Below, one piece after another: positions 46,034-56,486 of a stretch of DNA of 64,000 bases. Within the stretch, counting starts at the first letter, position 1; every line of letters begins with the position of its first letter. Source of the DNA: Paragyromitra xinjiangensis (lineage: Eukaryota > Ascomycota > Pezizomycetes > Pezizales > Discinaceae); the NCBI GenBank assembly GCA_038503065.1, contig JBCAMK010000010.1, forward strand, positions 1,612,001 to 1,676,000, given 5' to 3'. The position numbers and the translations under genes are program-made. Under the pieces are notes generated by a model. The model made no database searches, was not told where the DNA came from, and was given only the letters and a program-made list of their open reading frames with translations.

Positions 46034-46441
46034 CTATAGCCGGCCACCCCCTCCGAAAAATTCTTCCGGATACTGTAAATGCAACAGATCTCTATTCTTC
46101 CTAAACTCTCTAAGTGTTGGAATGCGTTGAGGGGTTGGAGTTGCTTTCGGTGTTCTGTGGAAGTTCCCCAACCCAGACTTAACCAACAGATGATATCGGG
46201 ATATACAGCTCATGGCACCCCGATCCAGCAGGAGTAAAACCATATCCTTTTTCTTGTAGTGAATCGAATCCCACAACGCAGACTTCGCGTACTCAACCTC
46301 GCAGGCTAGTTTCTGGAGAAGTGGTATCAGAAGGCTAGCATTTTGTTTGCTTGTTCTGATCAGTGCGTAGAGGTCGTTCGCGTTTAGGCGTTCGCCAACT
46401 CTAACGATGACTTCATTCGGCAGATCTTTGTAAGATGACAT
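46034..46441 (-). CDS. Short F-box-like protein with partial ankyrin segment
   Basis: 135 residues from one open frame. The N-terminus (YKDLPNEVIVRVGERLNAND, then LYALIRTSKQNASLLIPLL) fits an F-box, which links substrate receptors to SCF ubiquitin ligases through Skp1. The middle (AKSALWDSIHYKKKDMVLLL, then LDRGA) resembles the start of one ankyrin repeat. Fungal F-box/ankyrin proteins are normally several hundred residues, so this is probably a truncated or decaying member. No upstream or downstream continuation was found on the minus strand. Confidence 0.55.
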   Translation of the reverse strand: MSSYKDLPNEVIVRVGERLNANDLYALIRTSKQNASLLIPLLQKLACEVEYAKSALWDSIHYKKKDMVLLLLDRGAMSCISRYHLLVKSGLGNFHRTPKATPTPQRIPTLREFRKNRDLLHLQYPEEFFGGGGRL

Positions 46442-47539
46442 GAGTTTATTCTGGAGGGTTTTTGTGGAGGTTCGGAGGAATAGATTAGGCGCCCTGTAGG
46501 TTTCCCGGAATATGCAGTGGCTGTCAGTTAACCCCGCCTGTTTGAGCCGGGTAAGAATACTGCCGGCTGAGACAAGTTAAATTCAACTCTCCGGCCATAA
46601 ATATCAAAAAACTCATTGTCTAGCACTATACAGGGCCATGGTGTTTAAACGTGCTTTCTAAGAGATAAAAAGCAAAAAATCTTCGATTTTGCTTATCATG
46701 CCTGGTGCCCTTAGCAGCTGCATTGAACCCAAAAATCACACGATCGAAAGCTTTCCTTGATACCCACGCCTAACTGGCTCCCTGCCCGTGACGTTTTGTT
46801 TTTTAGGAATGTTGAGTATAAGTGTGAACCTACATGTACTCAACGAGATATTCCAAAGTATATGTTTTTTTGTAAAAATATCGGGTTATAGAATCCAAGT
46901 CTCCTTGGTTGAGCGGTAACCGAAACATTCCTATATTTTTGCCCACAATTGAATATCTCAATGCAGTATTTATGCGAGCGACGTTGGATGCGAATTCCCG
47001 GAACAGTGGTACAGTGGAACCTCAATATAGCATCCTCGACGCAACCGCTATCAGCATCCAACTAGCGATCCCACTCCTTTCTTCACACGAAAATTTATCT
47101 CAACCTATACATAACATACGATTTTTCTTTCACGAGCATATGCTTGTATCAAGGTTCCACTGTACAAGAGAGATAGCACAACGCTACATGTACCTTTCTT
47201 GGGCGAGCATATAGAGGCAGTCTACATCGGCATTTTTTATACCTGCAAGGTGATTTTATTTAGTAGACTAGAGAGGGAAAATACGATATCCCCCGCAATA
47301 GCAGACTCGCCCTGGGTGGGTTAAGTGGAGCATGGGTATCGACGACAACCCCTGACCATCGAAGCCGGGTAACAATCATACTGTTTCAGCCACATCTCAA
47401 GCCACTTGTGACTGCCTTCTTTGTGGGCAGCACACTGGAGCCTAGAGACAGCTCCACCATCTCAACTTCGCTCCGAGGCCGTTTGCAAGGTAGCGATAAT
47501 CAACCAAACGACACCCAACGACCAAAACAACCCGTAAAG
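46442..47539. other. Intergenic with a pogo-like MITE
   Basis: Contains a 151-bp MITE (47012-47162), two TACATGTA palindromes (46831-46838, 47185-47192) and the promoter of the ubiquitin gene. No other gene seen. Confidence 0.6.
47012..47162. mobile_element. MITE of Tc1/mariner-pogo type
   Basis: Terminal inverted repeats begin CAGTGGAACCT and end AGGTTCCACTG, with a TA dinucleotide on each side (47010-47011 and 47163-47164). The matching ends extend imperfectly for about 25 bp. CAGTGGAACC-like ends with TA duplication are typical of pogo/Tigger-class elements. No transposase is present, so it is non-autonomous. Confidence 0.75.
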
Positions 47540-48346
<807 letters not shown>

Positions 48347-48688
48347 ACGGATCGCCCATTTACGAAAACAAAAAAATCTATTTCGGGAAAAGTGTGGTTG
48401 CATATTCTTTTTTTTTTCTACTCGTTCCTTTCTACGACGACCATGGGATTTGAGAAACGCTCTTGGCGGTCTTAGGGAAGGAGAATTTGGGGTTCTTTTG
48501 GGAAAGGGTTGTAGATTAGGGAATGAATCATACGCCGTTTTTCTTTTGCTCTAATTTAACTTTTCCGGGAGTTGTTCTTTTGGGGGGAAGCTCCGTATAG
48601 AGTCATATGGCCGAGTGATATTTGAAGATTGGGCATGAAGCTATGCTCTCTAATTGGTTGGACATTGCTACACAACCAACCTCGGTAC
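48347..48688. other. UBI1 - NCS2 convergent 3' flanks
   Basis: 3' region of the ubiquitin gene; T-rich. Nothing else seen. Confidence 0.5.
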
Positions 48689-50118
48689 TTAGGGTTCTAA
48701 AGGCCAATCGTAGGACGTAGCTCCATGTGTAGACCTTGCACAGCCATAACACATCCCATTTCTCTTATTCCCGTTCTCCGATTTCTCTCCCCCACTTACC
48801 GTCTCGTTCAGAGTAAGCGCGCTCAGCGTCATATCCCCACCAGCGCCATCTCCTGGTAACCCACATATCCTGCAACTGTCCTTTCTCACATCTCCTTGTG
48901 GTGGTTCTAGCTTCCCTGCTGTCTTGACAACGTTTGCAACAATAGATGGGTACTGAGTCTCGATACCCTCAAAATACTGTATCATGAGCTCGTCAATTGT
49001 GATGTTCCGTCCACTGACAGCCTTGGCAGCAGAGTGTTTTGGCTCGGTGGAGTAGGCTACGCATAATGATAGCAAGGGCTCTGGTGAGCCAGGGAGAGTG
49101 AGAGAAACATAATTTACTAATTCACCCTTGAGGAGATCCCGGATAGGATAATGGAATTTGATACCTGCACTATTTGTTAGCAAAGCTCTATAAAGGCAAA
49201 ACCCTAGGCCAAGGAAAAAGAGCATACCAAAAGGCGAATCTCCATCTGCCGTCTGCCACGGTATTGAGAAGCCTCGTCCCTTTGCTGTCTCCGCTAACGT
49301 TTTCTCAGCCAACCTTGTCGTCGTATCTCCCCATAAAACCGCCTCACATCCCTCCCGCTTTGCAGTTTCCACGATCAACCTTGTTCGTAAGATCGACAGT
49401 ACATCCATTCTCGAAGTCGGCGACGGTAAAGCCAATAACAACTTCCTCACTGCCTCCTTCTTGTCGAATCCGCCATGCCCTTTCTCCTCATCCACACCAA
49501 CCTCTAGCTCCACCTCCCTAGCCGCATTCCGGAAGTCGTATATATCTTCCAACCTTGTATCTATATACCTTCCTACTCTAGGAAACCGCTTCTGTAGAAC
49601 GTATAAGTGCTCTCGGGATGGCACAGAAGGATCCACGCAACTTTCGTCAATGTGCACAATCAATAGTGAGAAGCCGGATCGACCGGATCGCTCAATTTGA
49701 TTTTTAAGTTGGCCGTCGATGAGGTGGAGGAGGGTTGTTGAAGAGATACCGAAAGAGATAGGGAGGAGAAGGGTGCGTGAGGAGACGTCGGGTGCGTAGC
49801 GGACCCGGTAGGTTTCCATACGTTTTACGCATTTCGAACGAACGTATTTGTCGAAACAGCCACTAGAGAATATTGCAAATTGAATTTAGCTTTTCTTCTG
49901 TTAGGTAGTCTTTCTTGGGGTCTCTCTAGAATAAAACGGAAGCTCTAAAAGACACGATAATTTTTTTGGTGCAAGAAGCCCCACCAAGGAAGGACAAACC
50001 TGCATAAACTCTCCTGCCGTACGACAACTACAAAGTCGTTTTCCTTACATCGTTTGCATTTCTGGATCGCCTGTGTTTCCCCTACCGGTAAATCCTTTCT
50101 TGGTTCCGTTGCAGCCAT
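48689..50118 (-). CDS. NCS2: Cytoplasmic tRNA 2-thiolation protein 2
   Basis: Partner of Ncs6/Ctu1 in 2-thiolation of wobble uridine (mcm5s2U34) of tRNA Lys, Glu and Gln, in the Urm1 sulfur-relay pathway. 409 residues in three exons: 50118-50000, 49862-49228 and 49164-48689. N-terminal zinc-type Cys pairs are seen (QKCKRCKEND and, across the first intron, LCSGCFDKYV). Central motifs include LLLPISFGISSTTLLHLID, GFSLLIVHIDES and CEAVLWGDTTTRLAEKTLAE. The C-terminal CRICGLPGDG and MCYGCARS pairs are present. The second intron (49165-49227, 63 nt) has no stop and keeps frame, so it looks like coding sequence; removal restores SPFGIKFHYPIRDLLKGE. It is divergent from SMD3. Confidence 0.93.
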
Positions 50119-50386
50119 TGTATTGTTGTTTAGCAAGGGTCGTTTCGTTTTAGTGGCGGGGTGAAGACAGTTGACTCAAAAGTTTCAGAAGCTTTTCTGG
50201 TTGCCGCAACCAGCCCAGTGCAGACCCTTGTCAGACTCAACCTCAACCTCAACCTCAACCTCCGCTACCCTACCAGCCAACCACCTCCAAACGCCCTCTA
50301 TTAACGACACTCGCGATCCATCCTCCCACAAAGCAGCAAGACTTCCGGTTTTAGTCACGGAAACTCGATATATTTGAATAGCAGCC
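50119..50386. promoter_or_regulatory. Divergent promoter NCS2 / SMD3 with CCTCAA repeat
   Basis: 268 bp between starts. A pyrimidine-rich tandem CCTCAA array of about four units (50236-50262) lies in the middle. Its role is unknown. Confidence 0.5.
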
Positions 50387-51018
50387 ATGGGTAGCATTGG
50401 GATTCCGATCAAGTTGCTAAATGAGGCTCAGGTAGGACAACACATTCCATATTCCCCTCTGGACGCTGCGGATAGTATTCTAACAGTGAGGGATCTAGGG
50501 TCATGTGTGTACCCTCGAACTCACGTCTGGCCAGATCTTCCGCGGGAAGCTGATTGAAGGTGGTTATATACGCGCTGTCCCGACAATCATATCTTCTCTT
50601 TCTCCTTCTCGGTTTTTATGATGAGATGAGGACTGTAGCTAATAGTGGTGGCGTAGCTGAGGACAATATGAACGTGCAGCTCAAGGATATCACTGTGACT
50701 GCTCGCGATGGGCGCGTATCCCATCTTGACCAGGTATATATCCGTGGATCGCACGTTAGGTTCTTCATTGTGCCGGATATGTTGAGGTTTGTGCACATCT
50801 CTATCCTCACATCGCTTTCTCACTCAGCATTCATGCTTGTTTGGCTATGGGAGATAGGAGCCCAGTTGTTGATTGGATACTTGCTAATGCGGTTTTGATT
50901 GATGTATAGGAACGCACCCATGTTCCGTTCGAGAGCGGTTAGGGGACGAGGTGTCGGATTAGCGAGAGGAAGGGCTACGGTTAATCGTGCTAGGGGCCAG
51001 CAGAGGGGTAGGGGTTAA
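50387..51018 (+). CDS. SMD3: Small nuclear ribonucleoprotein Sm D3
   Basis: Core Sm-ring protein of the U1, U2, U4 and U5 snRNPs. 114 residues in four exons: 50387-50431, 50499-50559, 50657-50786 and 50910-51018. Sm1 is [20 protein letters not shown] and Sm2 is [20 protein letters not shown], both matching SmD3 rather than SmD1. The start [15 protein letters not shown] fits the family. The tail is Arg-Gly-rich ([19 protein letters not shown]), as expected for symmetric arginine methylation. Exon joins keep phase. Confidence 0.95.
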
Positions 51019-51457
51019 GTTAGTGTGAGAGTAGGGGGTAGATGAATTGAGGTGGCTTGGTGTTTTGATTCCATACTTTTGATTCCATAATGTTGGTATT
51101 TGTGGGTGAAGATGGTGGAGACGGGATAAAATGGTTTTACAGGTAAGATAAAGGAGGTGGAAGTGCTGCAGCCAGAATGATACGCAGGTAAACCACTGTA
51201 AAACACCGAGGGGAAAGGCGATTACCCCAAGCTCTTCTTGATTCATGAGTGAAAGAATTTCTCAGTAAGAGACACTCACACGAGTGCAACGCTCTATGCT
51301 AGTTCTACGATACGGATTTTGCTCCGTATCTCTAAAGTCTATGCTATGCTATGCTACAGTTCCAGTAGAATCAACCCATAAACCCCATTAACGAAAAGTA
51401 AACATCCCAAACCCAACCCATTCAACTAAACGAAAACCTTGCCCAACAATATAAACC
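51019..51457. other. SMD3 - ISA1 convergent 3' flanks
   Basis: Contains a short tandem CTATG repeat near 51340. No gene supported. Confidence 0.5.
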
Positions 51458-52230
51458 TTAGCCAACCGAAAAGCTCTCTCCGCATCCACATTGGTCCTCT
51501 GCCGTTCTGTTAGCAACCATACCTCACCCCAGAGAGACAAAGACATACTGATATTCGGATTCCTAAACACAAACCTCGCACTCAACTTATCCTCAACCCA
51601 ATCCATCTCGCTCCCAATGATACTAAACAGCGCTTTACTATCAATCAACACCCTCACACCCCCCTGCACAACCTCCTCATCAAACTTCCCCGGCTTATCC
51701 ACATACTCCAAGTGATAAGCCAATCCCGAACAACCCTTATTCTTAACCCCAACCCGTATCAACTTCGGATCCGGCTGCGCCAGCAAATTCCGAAGCTGCT
51801 GCACCGCAGGATCCGTCAACGTCATAGCGGCCTTCCGCGGGCGAAACTTCGTGCGTGTCACCGGCGCAGCGCCCATACTAGGCGCCGACTCGAGTTTAGT
51901 AACATTCTGAGTCGGCTTGATACGGGGAACGGGTGAAGGGGAAACGAAGAATGGTGCTGGTGGCGGAAGACCTGAGTGCTGTGTTTCGTTCGCCAGGTTC
52001 GTCAGCGACGAGCCTACGCCTGCACCTCGCGGCGGTGGTGGCTCGGTGTCGAGGGTGTGGGATGAGGGTGTTACTGTTGCGGTTTGTAGAGATCTCCGAG
52101 AAGACCCGGTTGAAGAGTAGGAAGCGCGGAAGATGTGGGCGCTGCAGGCTGCGACAGAGGTGTTAGTGGTGGAGGATGTTAGACAGCGTAATGATGTCAG
52201 TGATGGGAGGAGTAATCGTGGTAGCGACAT
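51458..52230 (-). CDS. ISA1: Mitochondrial iron-sulfur assembly protein Isa1
   Basis: A-type scaffold/carrier needed for [4Fe-4S] maturation in mitochondria with Isa2 and Iba57. 240 residues in two exons: 52230-51549 and 51498-51458. The long N-terminus is basic and Ser/Thr-rich (MSLPRLLLPSLTSLRCLTSS), a mitochondrial presequence. The HesB/IscA domain spans AAMTLTDPAVQQLRNLLAQP to the end. The three cluster Cys are in KNKGCSGLAYHLEY and QCGCGES. The small last exon (KDQCGCGESFSVG) is required for two of the three Cys and was found through the GTATGT donor. Confidence 0.93.
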
Positions 52231-53101
52231 GGCTGTCGTGGTAATGGGGTTTTTTGCGGAGAGGGATAGTGTCAGGGGGTTGAAAGAGCGTCTTGCTATT
52301 TATTCGGGGTGATGCTTTGGTGACAAATGGCGCTGAGACCAAGAGATAGAAAGTGCCTGCGCCAGACTGTGAGATACTAGTGGCCATGACTCGGGACGGC
52401 GACCAATGAACGGGGATGTGAATATCAGCAGCCAAGACGTAAAATCAGCTTTTGGGACAGCCGAGGTGCACTATTCTCGGATTGATGTGACGTCAGTTGG
52501 GGAAATTTTCAATAAATACATCTTCATTAGAATGTGCAGTACATAAGGCTTGGTGTAAGACATATGAAGATACATATATTTTTCAACGGCTAATTGTGAT
52601 CCCAAACTCCGAGTGACTTTGGTTGTTCACCCAGTTCTCCGATCCAGGCCGGACCTCGGCAGCTTGCTCGATTGATTGATTGATAATTCATGCACGCATC
52701 CGGCCCTTAGGCTGCGGCGGACGGCAGTTTGCTCAACGGGGTATACATATATATGTAGAATGGGCAAGTTTCCGTGGACTAAGTCCCACAAACAAGTTGA
52801 TTCTAGAAAACACGAGATAATAAAGGTGTGTCAAATGTGCGCTTCCACAGTAATCTAAATTAAGAAATCCGAGTGACGTTGCGTGACGTTGACCTGTTCT
52901 CGCCGGAGCAGCCTCGATCCTCCAAAGGACTTTCGTGGTTTAGGTATCGATAATATAAACCCAAAATTCCTAAAAGTATATACACACAAAACCACAAAAA
53001 AAAAACACCACAGCTAGCTAAACAGTACCTCTGATAATGATTTTTACATGGAAGGAAAATATGCATTACAGACAAAGGAAGAGAGAGCCAACCAGTCATA
53101 T
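52231..53101. other. Intergenic between ISA1 and acyl-CoA synthetase
   Basis: ISA1 promoter and 3' flank of the synthetase gene. Short frames lack support. A GATT tetranucleotide run lies near 52671. Confidence 0.5.
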
Positions 53102-55494
53102 TTACAGCTTCGACTTCTTCGGCTCATTTGCATTCACCTCTTCGTATAGCGCATCTATATGCGTCTTAAACGCCTTCGCAGCCGGCGGACGTTTCAGTTT
53201 TAACCTGTATCATCACCCGTTAGCCAGCGGCTCGTTACTGGTCGCGAACGATAGCGGAGGGGGGGAGGTTTACGTTGGTGTCAGAAGGTCGTTCTCAATA
53301 GTGAATGGATCTAGGCATAAGTGCACATTCCGCACTCTCTCAAACCCAGTCATCTTGTTCTTCTTGACGACCTTATCCATCTCTCTCAGCACCGCCTTCT
53401 TCACAGCGCTATCAACACACGCCGCATTAATCGCATCCGTATCCGTCAGTTCAATAGTCTTTTTCAAAACTTTACCGGCAAAACTCGAGAAGTTCTCGCG
53501 ATCGACTCCCATGATCGCCACCAAGTACGGTTGGAAGGAATCGCCGTGTACATATGCCTGCGAGAACATGCTTATGCTACCAAGGTACGCGTTCTCGACC
53601 TTCTCCGGAGAAACGTACTCGCCCTGTGCGAGCTTGAGTAGATTCTTAACACGGTCGATGATCGAGAAGCGGCCAAGTTCGTCGACCTGACAGATATCAC
53701 CCGTCGCGAACCAACCGTCCTCATCAATGACTTCGGCGGTCTTATCGGGTGCTTTGTAGTAACCCTGGAAAACCATAGGACCACGGGTAAGAAGTTCGCC
53801 GCGAGGATACGGTTTGTCTTTTGATGTGTAGCCCATCTCGGGTACATCGCGGAGGACGCACTCAGCGCTGACAGTTGGCGGACCAACGTTGCCTGCGGAG
53901 TTATCTTGTGCGAGCTGGCCGAGCGTGACGGCGTAGGTCTCGGTAAGGCCGTAGCCTTCAATGAAGTCGTTGGAGAAGACGATGCGGAGAAAAGAGATTA
54001 CAGAAGGAGCAATCGGGGCGGAGCCAGAAACACAGGCGCGGAGACGATCGAAACCAATGCCAGCACGAACCTTGTTACCCCAGAGACGATCGTAGAGGCT
54101 ATGTTTATTTGAGCCTGTGGTCTTGAGATTCTCAAGTTTTGTGTTGACCGCTTGCCGAGATAGAGCACCTTTGACACCGCCTTGCTCAATGGTCAAGGAT
54201 TTGATCGCACTGTTGAAGCGGTTGTAGAGGCGCGGGACAGAGATGAAGGTGTGGGGTCGAAGCTGCTTCAGATCGTCGGTAAGCTCTAGGATGTTACCGT
54301 GCCAGTAACCAATTGCGCAACCAGACCAGAGCTGCACGTGCTCCGTTACTCGTGCGTAGATATGAGCGAGTGGAAGATAGGAGAGGGAGATGTCGCCAGG
54401 AGTAGAGTACATAGGTGACATTTGGGCGCAAGATGAGGCGCACACGGCGTTCATGTGGGTCAGCATTACGCCTTTAGGATTTCCGGTGGTACCGGAGGTA
54501 TAGTTGATGGTGATGGCATCGTTGAGGGTGGGTGGTACGTATGGCCTTGGATTTTGTTGTCCGATGAGCTCAACGTCAGCCATGGAGTAAAGCTTTACAC
54601 CTTCTTTCTCCGCCCACGCTCCAAGAAGCGCCTTCTTTGTGTGCCCTACAGCCTCTCCGGCTTCTAAGGGATCCATGGAAATTATGAATTTGAGAGCAGG
54701 AATTTTGTTCTTCATGGCTAGAAGCGCAGGGATATGGTTCAAACTGGCCACAACACAGTCGAGCTCCGCATGGTTGATAATATATTCTGTAGTCTCAGGG
54801 CCTAGTGTATCGTAGATGCTCACGGTGTAGAGCGATTGTGACATGGCTGCGAGATCTGTAATTTGCCATTCTGGTCGGTTGGCAGACCATAGTCCAACAC
54901 CGTATTTGGCGAGTGATAGCCCCTGTCGCGAATTTTGTAAGTTTTCGATTTTTTTTATCACTGATCGAGTGCGATCCGGTGCAAACTTACAATAGATTGA
55001 TGCAAGTGAACTAACCCAGCGCCAAAATCCGTACGTCGCTTCTGGACAGTTTTGTAGTCCATCCACAGATACGGACCCCAGACGCCAGTTACTTTGTCTT
55101 GCTCACGCCAGCCTAAACATTTGTTATCGGGCCACTTTCGGCATGCTGCTTCGAACGCTTCGAATATTGTAGTAATCTAATCCTTACTGTTAGCCAATCG
55201 CATGTGATATTAAATTTTTGGGTTACACGACTCCGATTGTTGCTCAAGGACAACAGCAATCAAAAATAAACTTTGGAGAATCAGGAAAGAAAAAAACAGA
55301 GAGGTATTTGCAGGTTGGTTTCTTACTTTAGGATCAATAGTTTTCATCAACTCGCCCGGTGCAGCCCTCCAGTGACGGTATACCGGCGATCTTCCATCCT
55401 TCTCAGAACCAGGTACAATAACACCCTGTGGAATTCCTGGAGGTGGTTTCGCGATAGAGTTATGTGCCTTTTCGAGGCATGGATCGTTATACAT
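53102..55494 (-). CDS. Long-chain acyl-CoA synthetase, probably peroxisomal
   Basis: ATP-dependent ligase that activates fatty acids to acyl-CoA. 701 residues in four exons: 55494-55327, 55176-54991, 54922-53274 and 53204-53102. AMP-binding-family motifs are in order: ITINYTSGTTGNPKGVMLTH (P-loop), SYLPLAHIYARV, the linker-side FIEGYGLTETYAVTLGQ, GWFATGDICQVDELGRFSII and the adenylate-lysine region VKNLLKLAQGEYVSPEKVEN. The last exon ends EPKKSKL, a canonical C-terminal peroxisomal targeting signal (SKL). There is no N-terminal signal peptide. Together this points to a Faa2-like peroxisomal enzyme feeding beta-oxidation. The start is the first in-frame ATG before PPPGIPQGVIVPG. Confidence 0.93.
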
Positions 55495-56486
55495 CTCGTA
55501 CTCCTACTGCTACTGCTACTGCTGTTGGCTTTGGGGGCTTTTTATGACCTCTTTTGATATCTCTTTGGCCTGAGCTGGTGATGTCTCCGGGAAAACAAAG
55601 TGAAAACGTGGACTTGGGTTTGGGTTTACACTGTGGGGTGCATGGGGTATTGGACTATCATATGGTATTTATTTCAACCCAGGGCTGGGAACCGAGACCC
55701 GAGGGAATGAATGATATCGTATCGTCACATGCCGCCGTCGGGAGCCTGTGAAGCACGCAGCGGCTGGGCCCAGTCCGAAGTTCCCCTGTGATGGCATTAC
55801 TAAGGAGGTAAAGTCAAGAATGTGGCGGATATGATTACGGTTGTGGATTGTGGGGTGTCCCACGGCCGATCCGACTAGCGTATCATTTAGCAGCATACTG
55901 GTACAACCGAATGAACACATGCTTTGAGGTTGGAACGTGATGCTCGTAGGCGGGGTCAGAGTACATGTAGCTTACGCTTCAGCATCTGCATGGCGGTTTA
56001 TTTATTATATTGGGTTCTTTCCAGGTTCAAGTCATAGTTGTTACGGAGATACATGCTGTAACTGAGAATTTACAATAACTCCAAGAACGTACGACGGATT
56101 GGATGACCTCACTGTGAAACTCAAAATCAAAGAAGCCTCGGCTTCCCCGAAAAGTTTGTTGGGGTTTCCCGGGTTTGCGCATATGCCGTGTAGAAAGTTC
56201 GGGTTTACCGATAGGCCCTGACATTCCGCGTGGCTGAAACGGTGGAGTTGCTTGCGTTTGCTTTTTGTGCTCCATTTACTGATTTTGCATGGAGGTTGGT
56301 CTTAGGTTTGGGAATCTGGGGTTACGTTGCAGGAATGCGGCACGACCTGAGGCTCTGCGTTGAGAAATGCCTAGCAATTGCATCCACCTCGCAGCTGATG
56401 ATGGCCTAGCCTAACCAACGCCTCGTGCCTCACGAAACCCCACTCAGCCTGTGGGTATTACAGATAACCGCTACTGGACCTTCATC
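55495..56486. other. Intergenic, divergent from TEL2
   Basis: No gene supported; a minus-strand frame at 56027-56275 shows no domain. Holds a CTACTG-rich triplet tract near 55500-55530 and one TACATGTA at 55962-55969. Confidence 0.5.
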
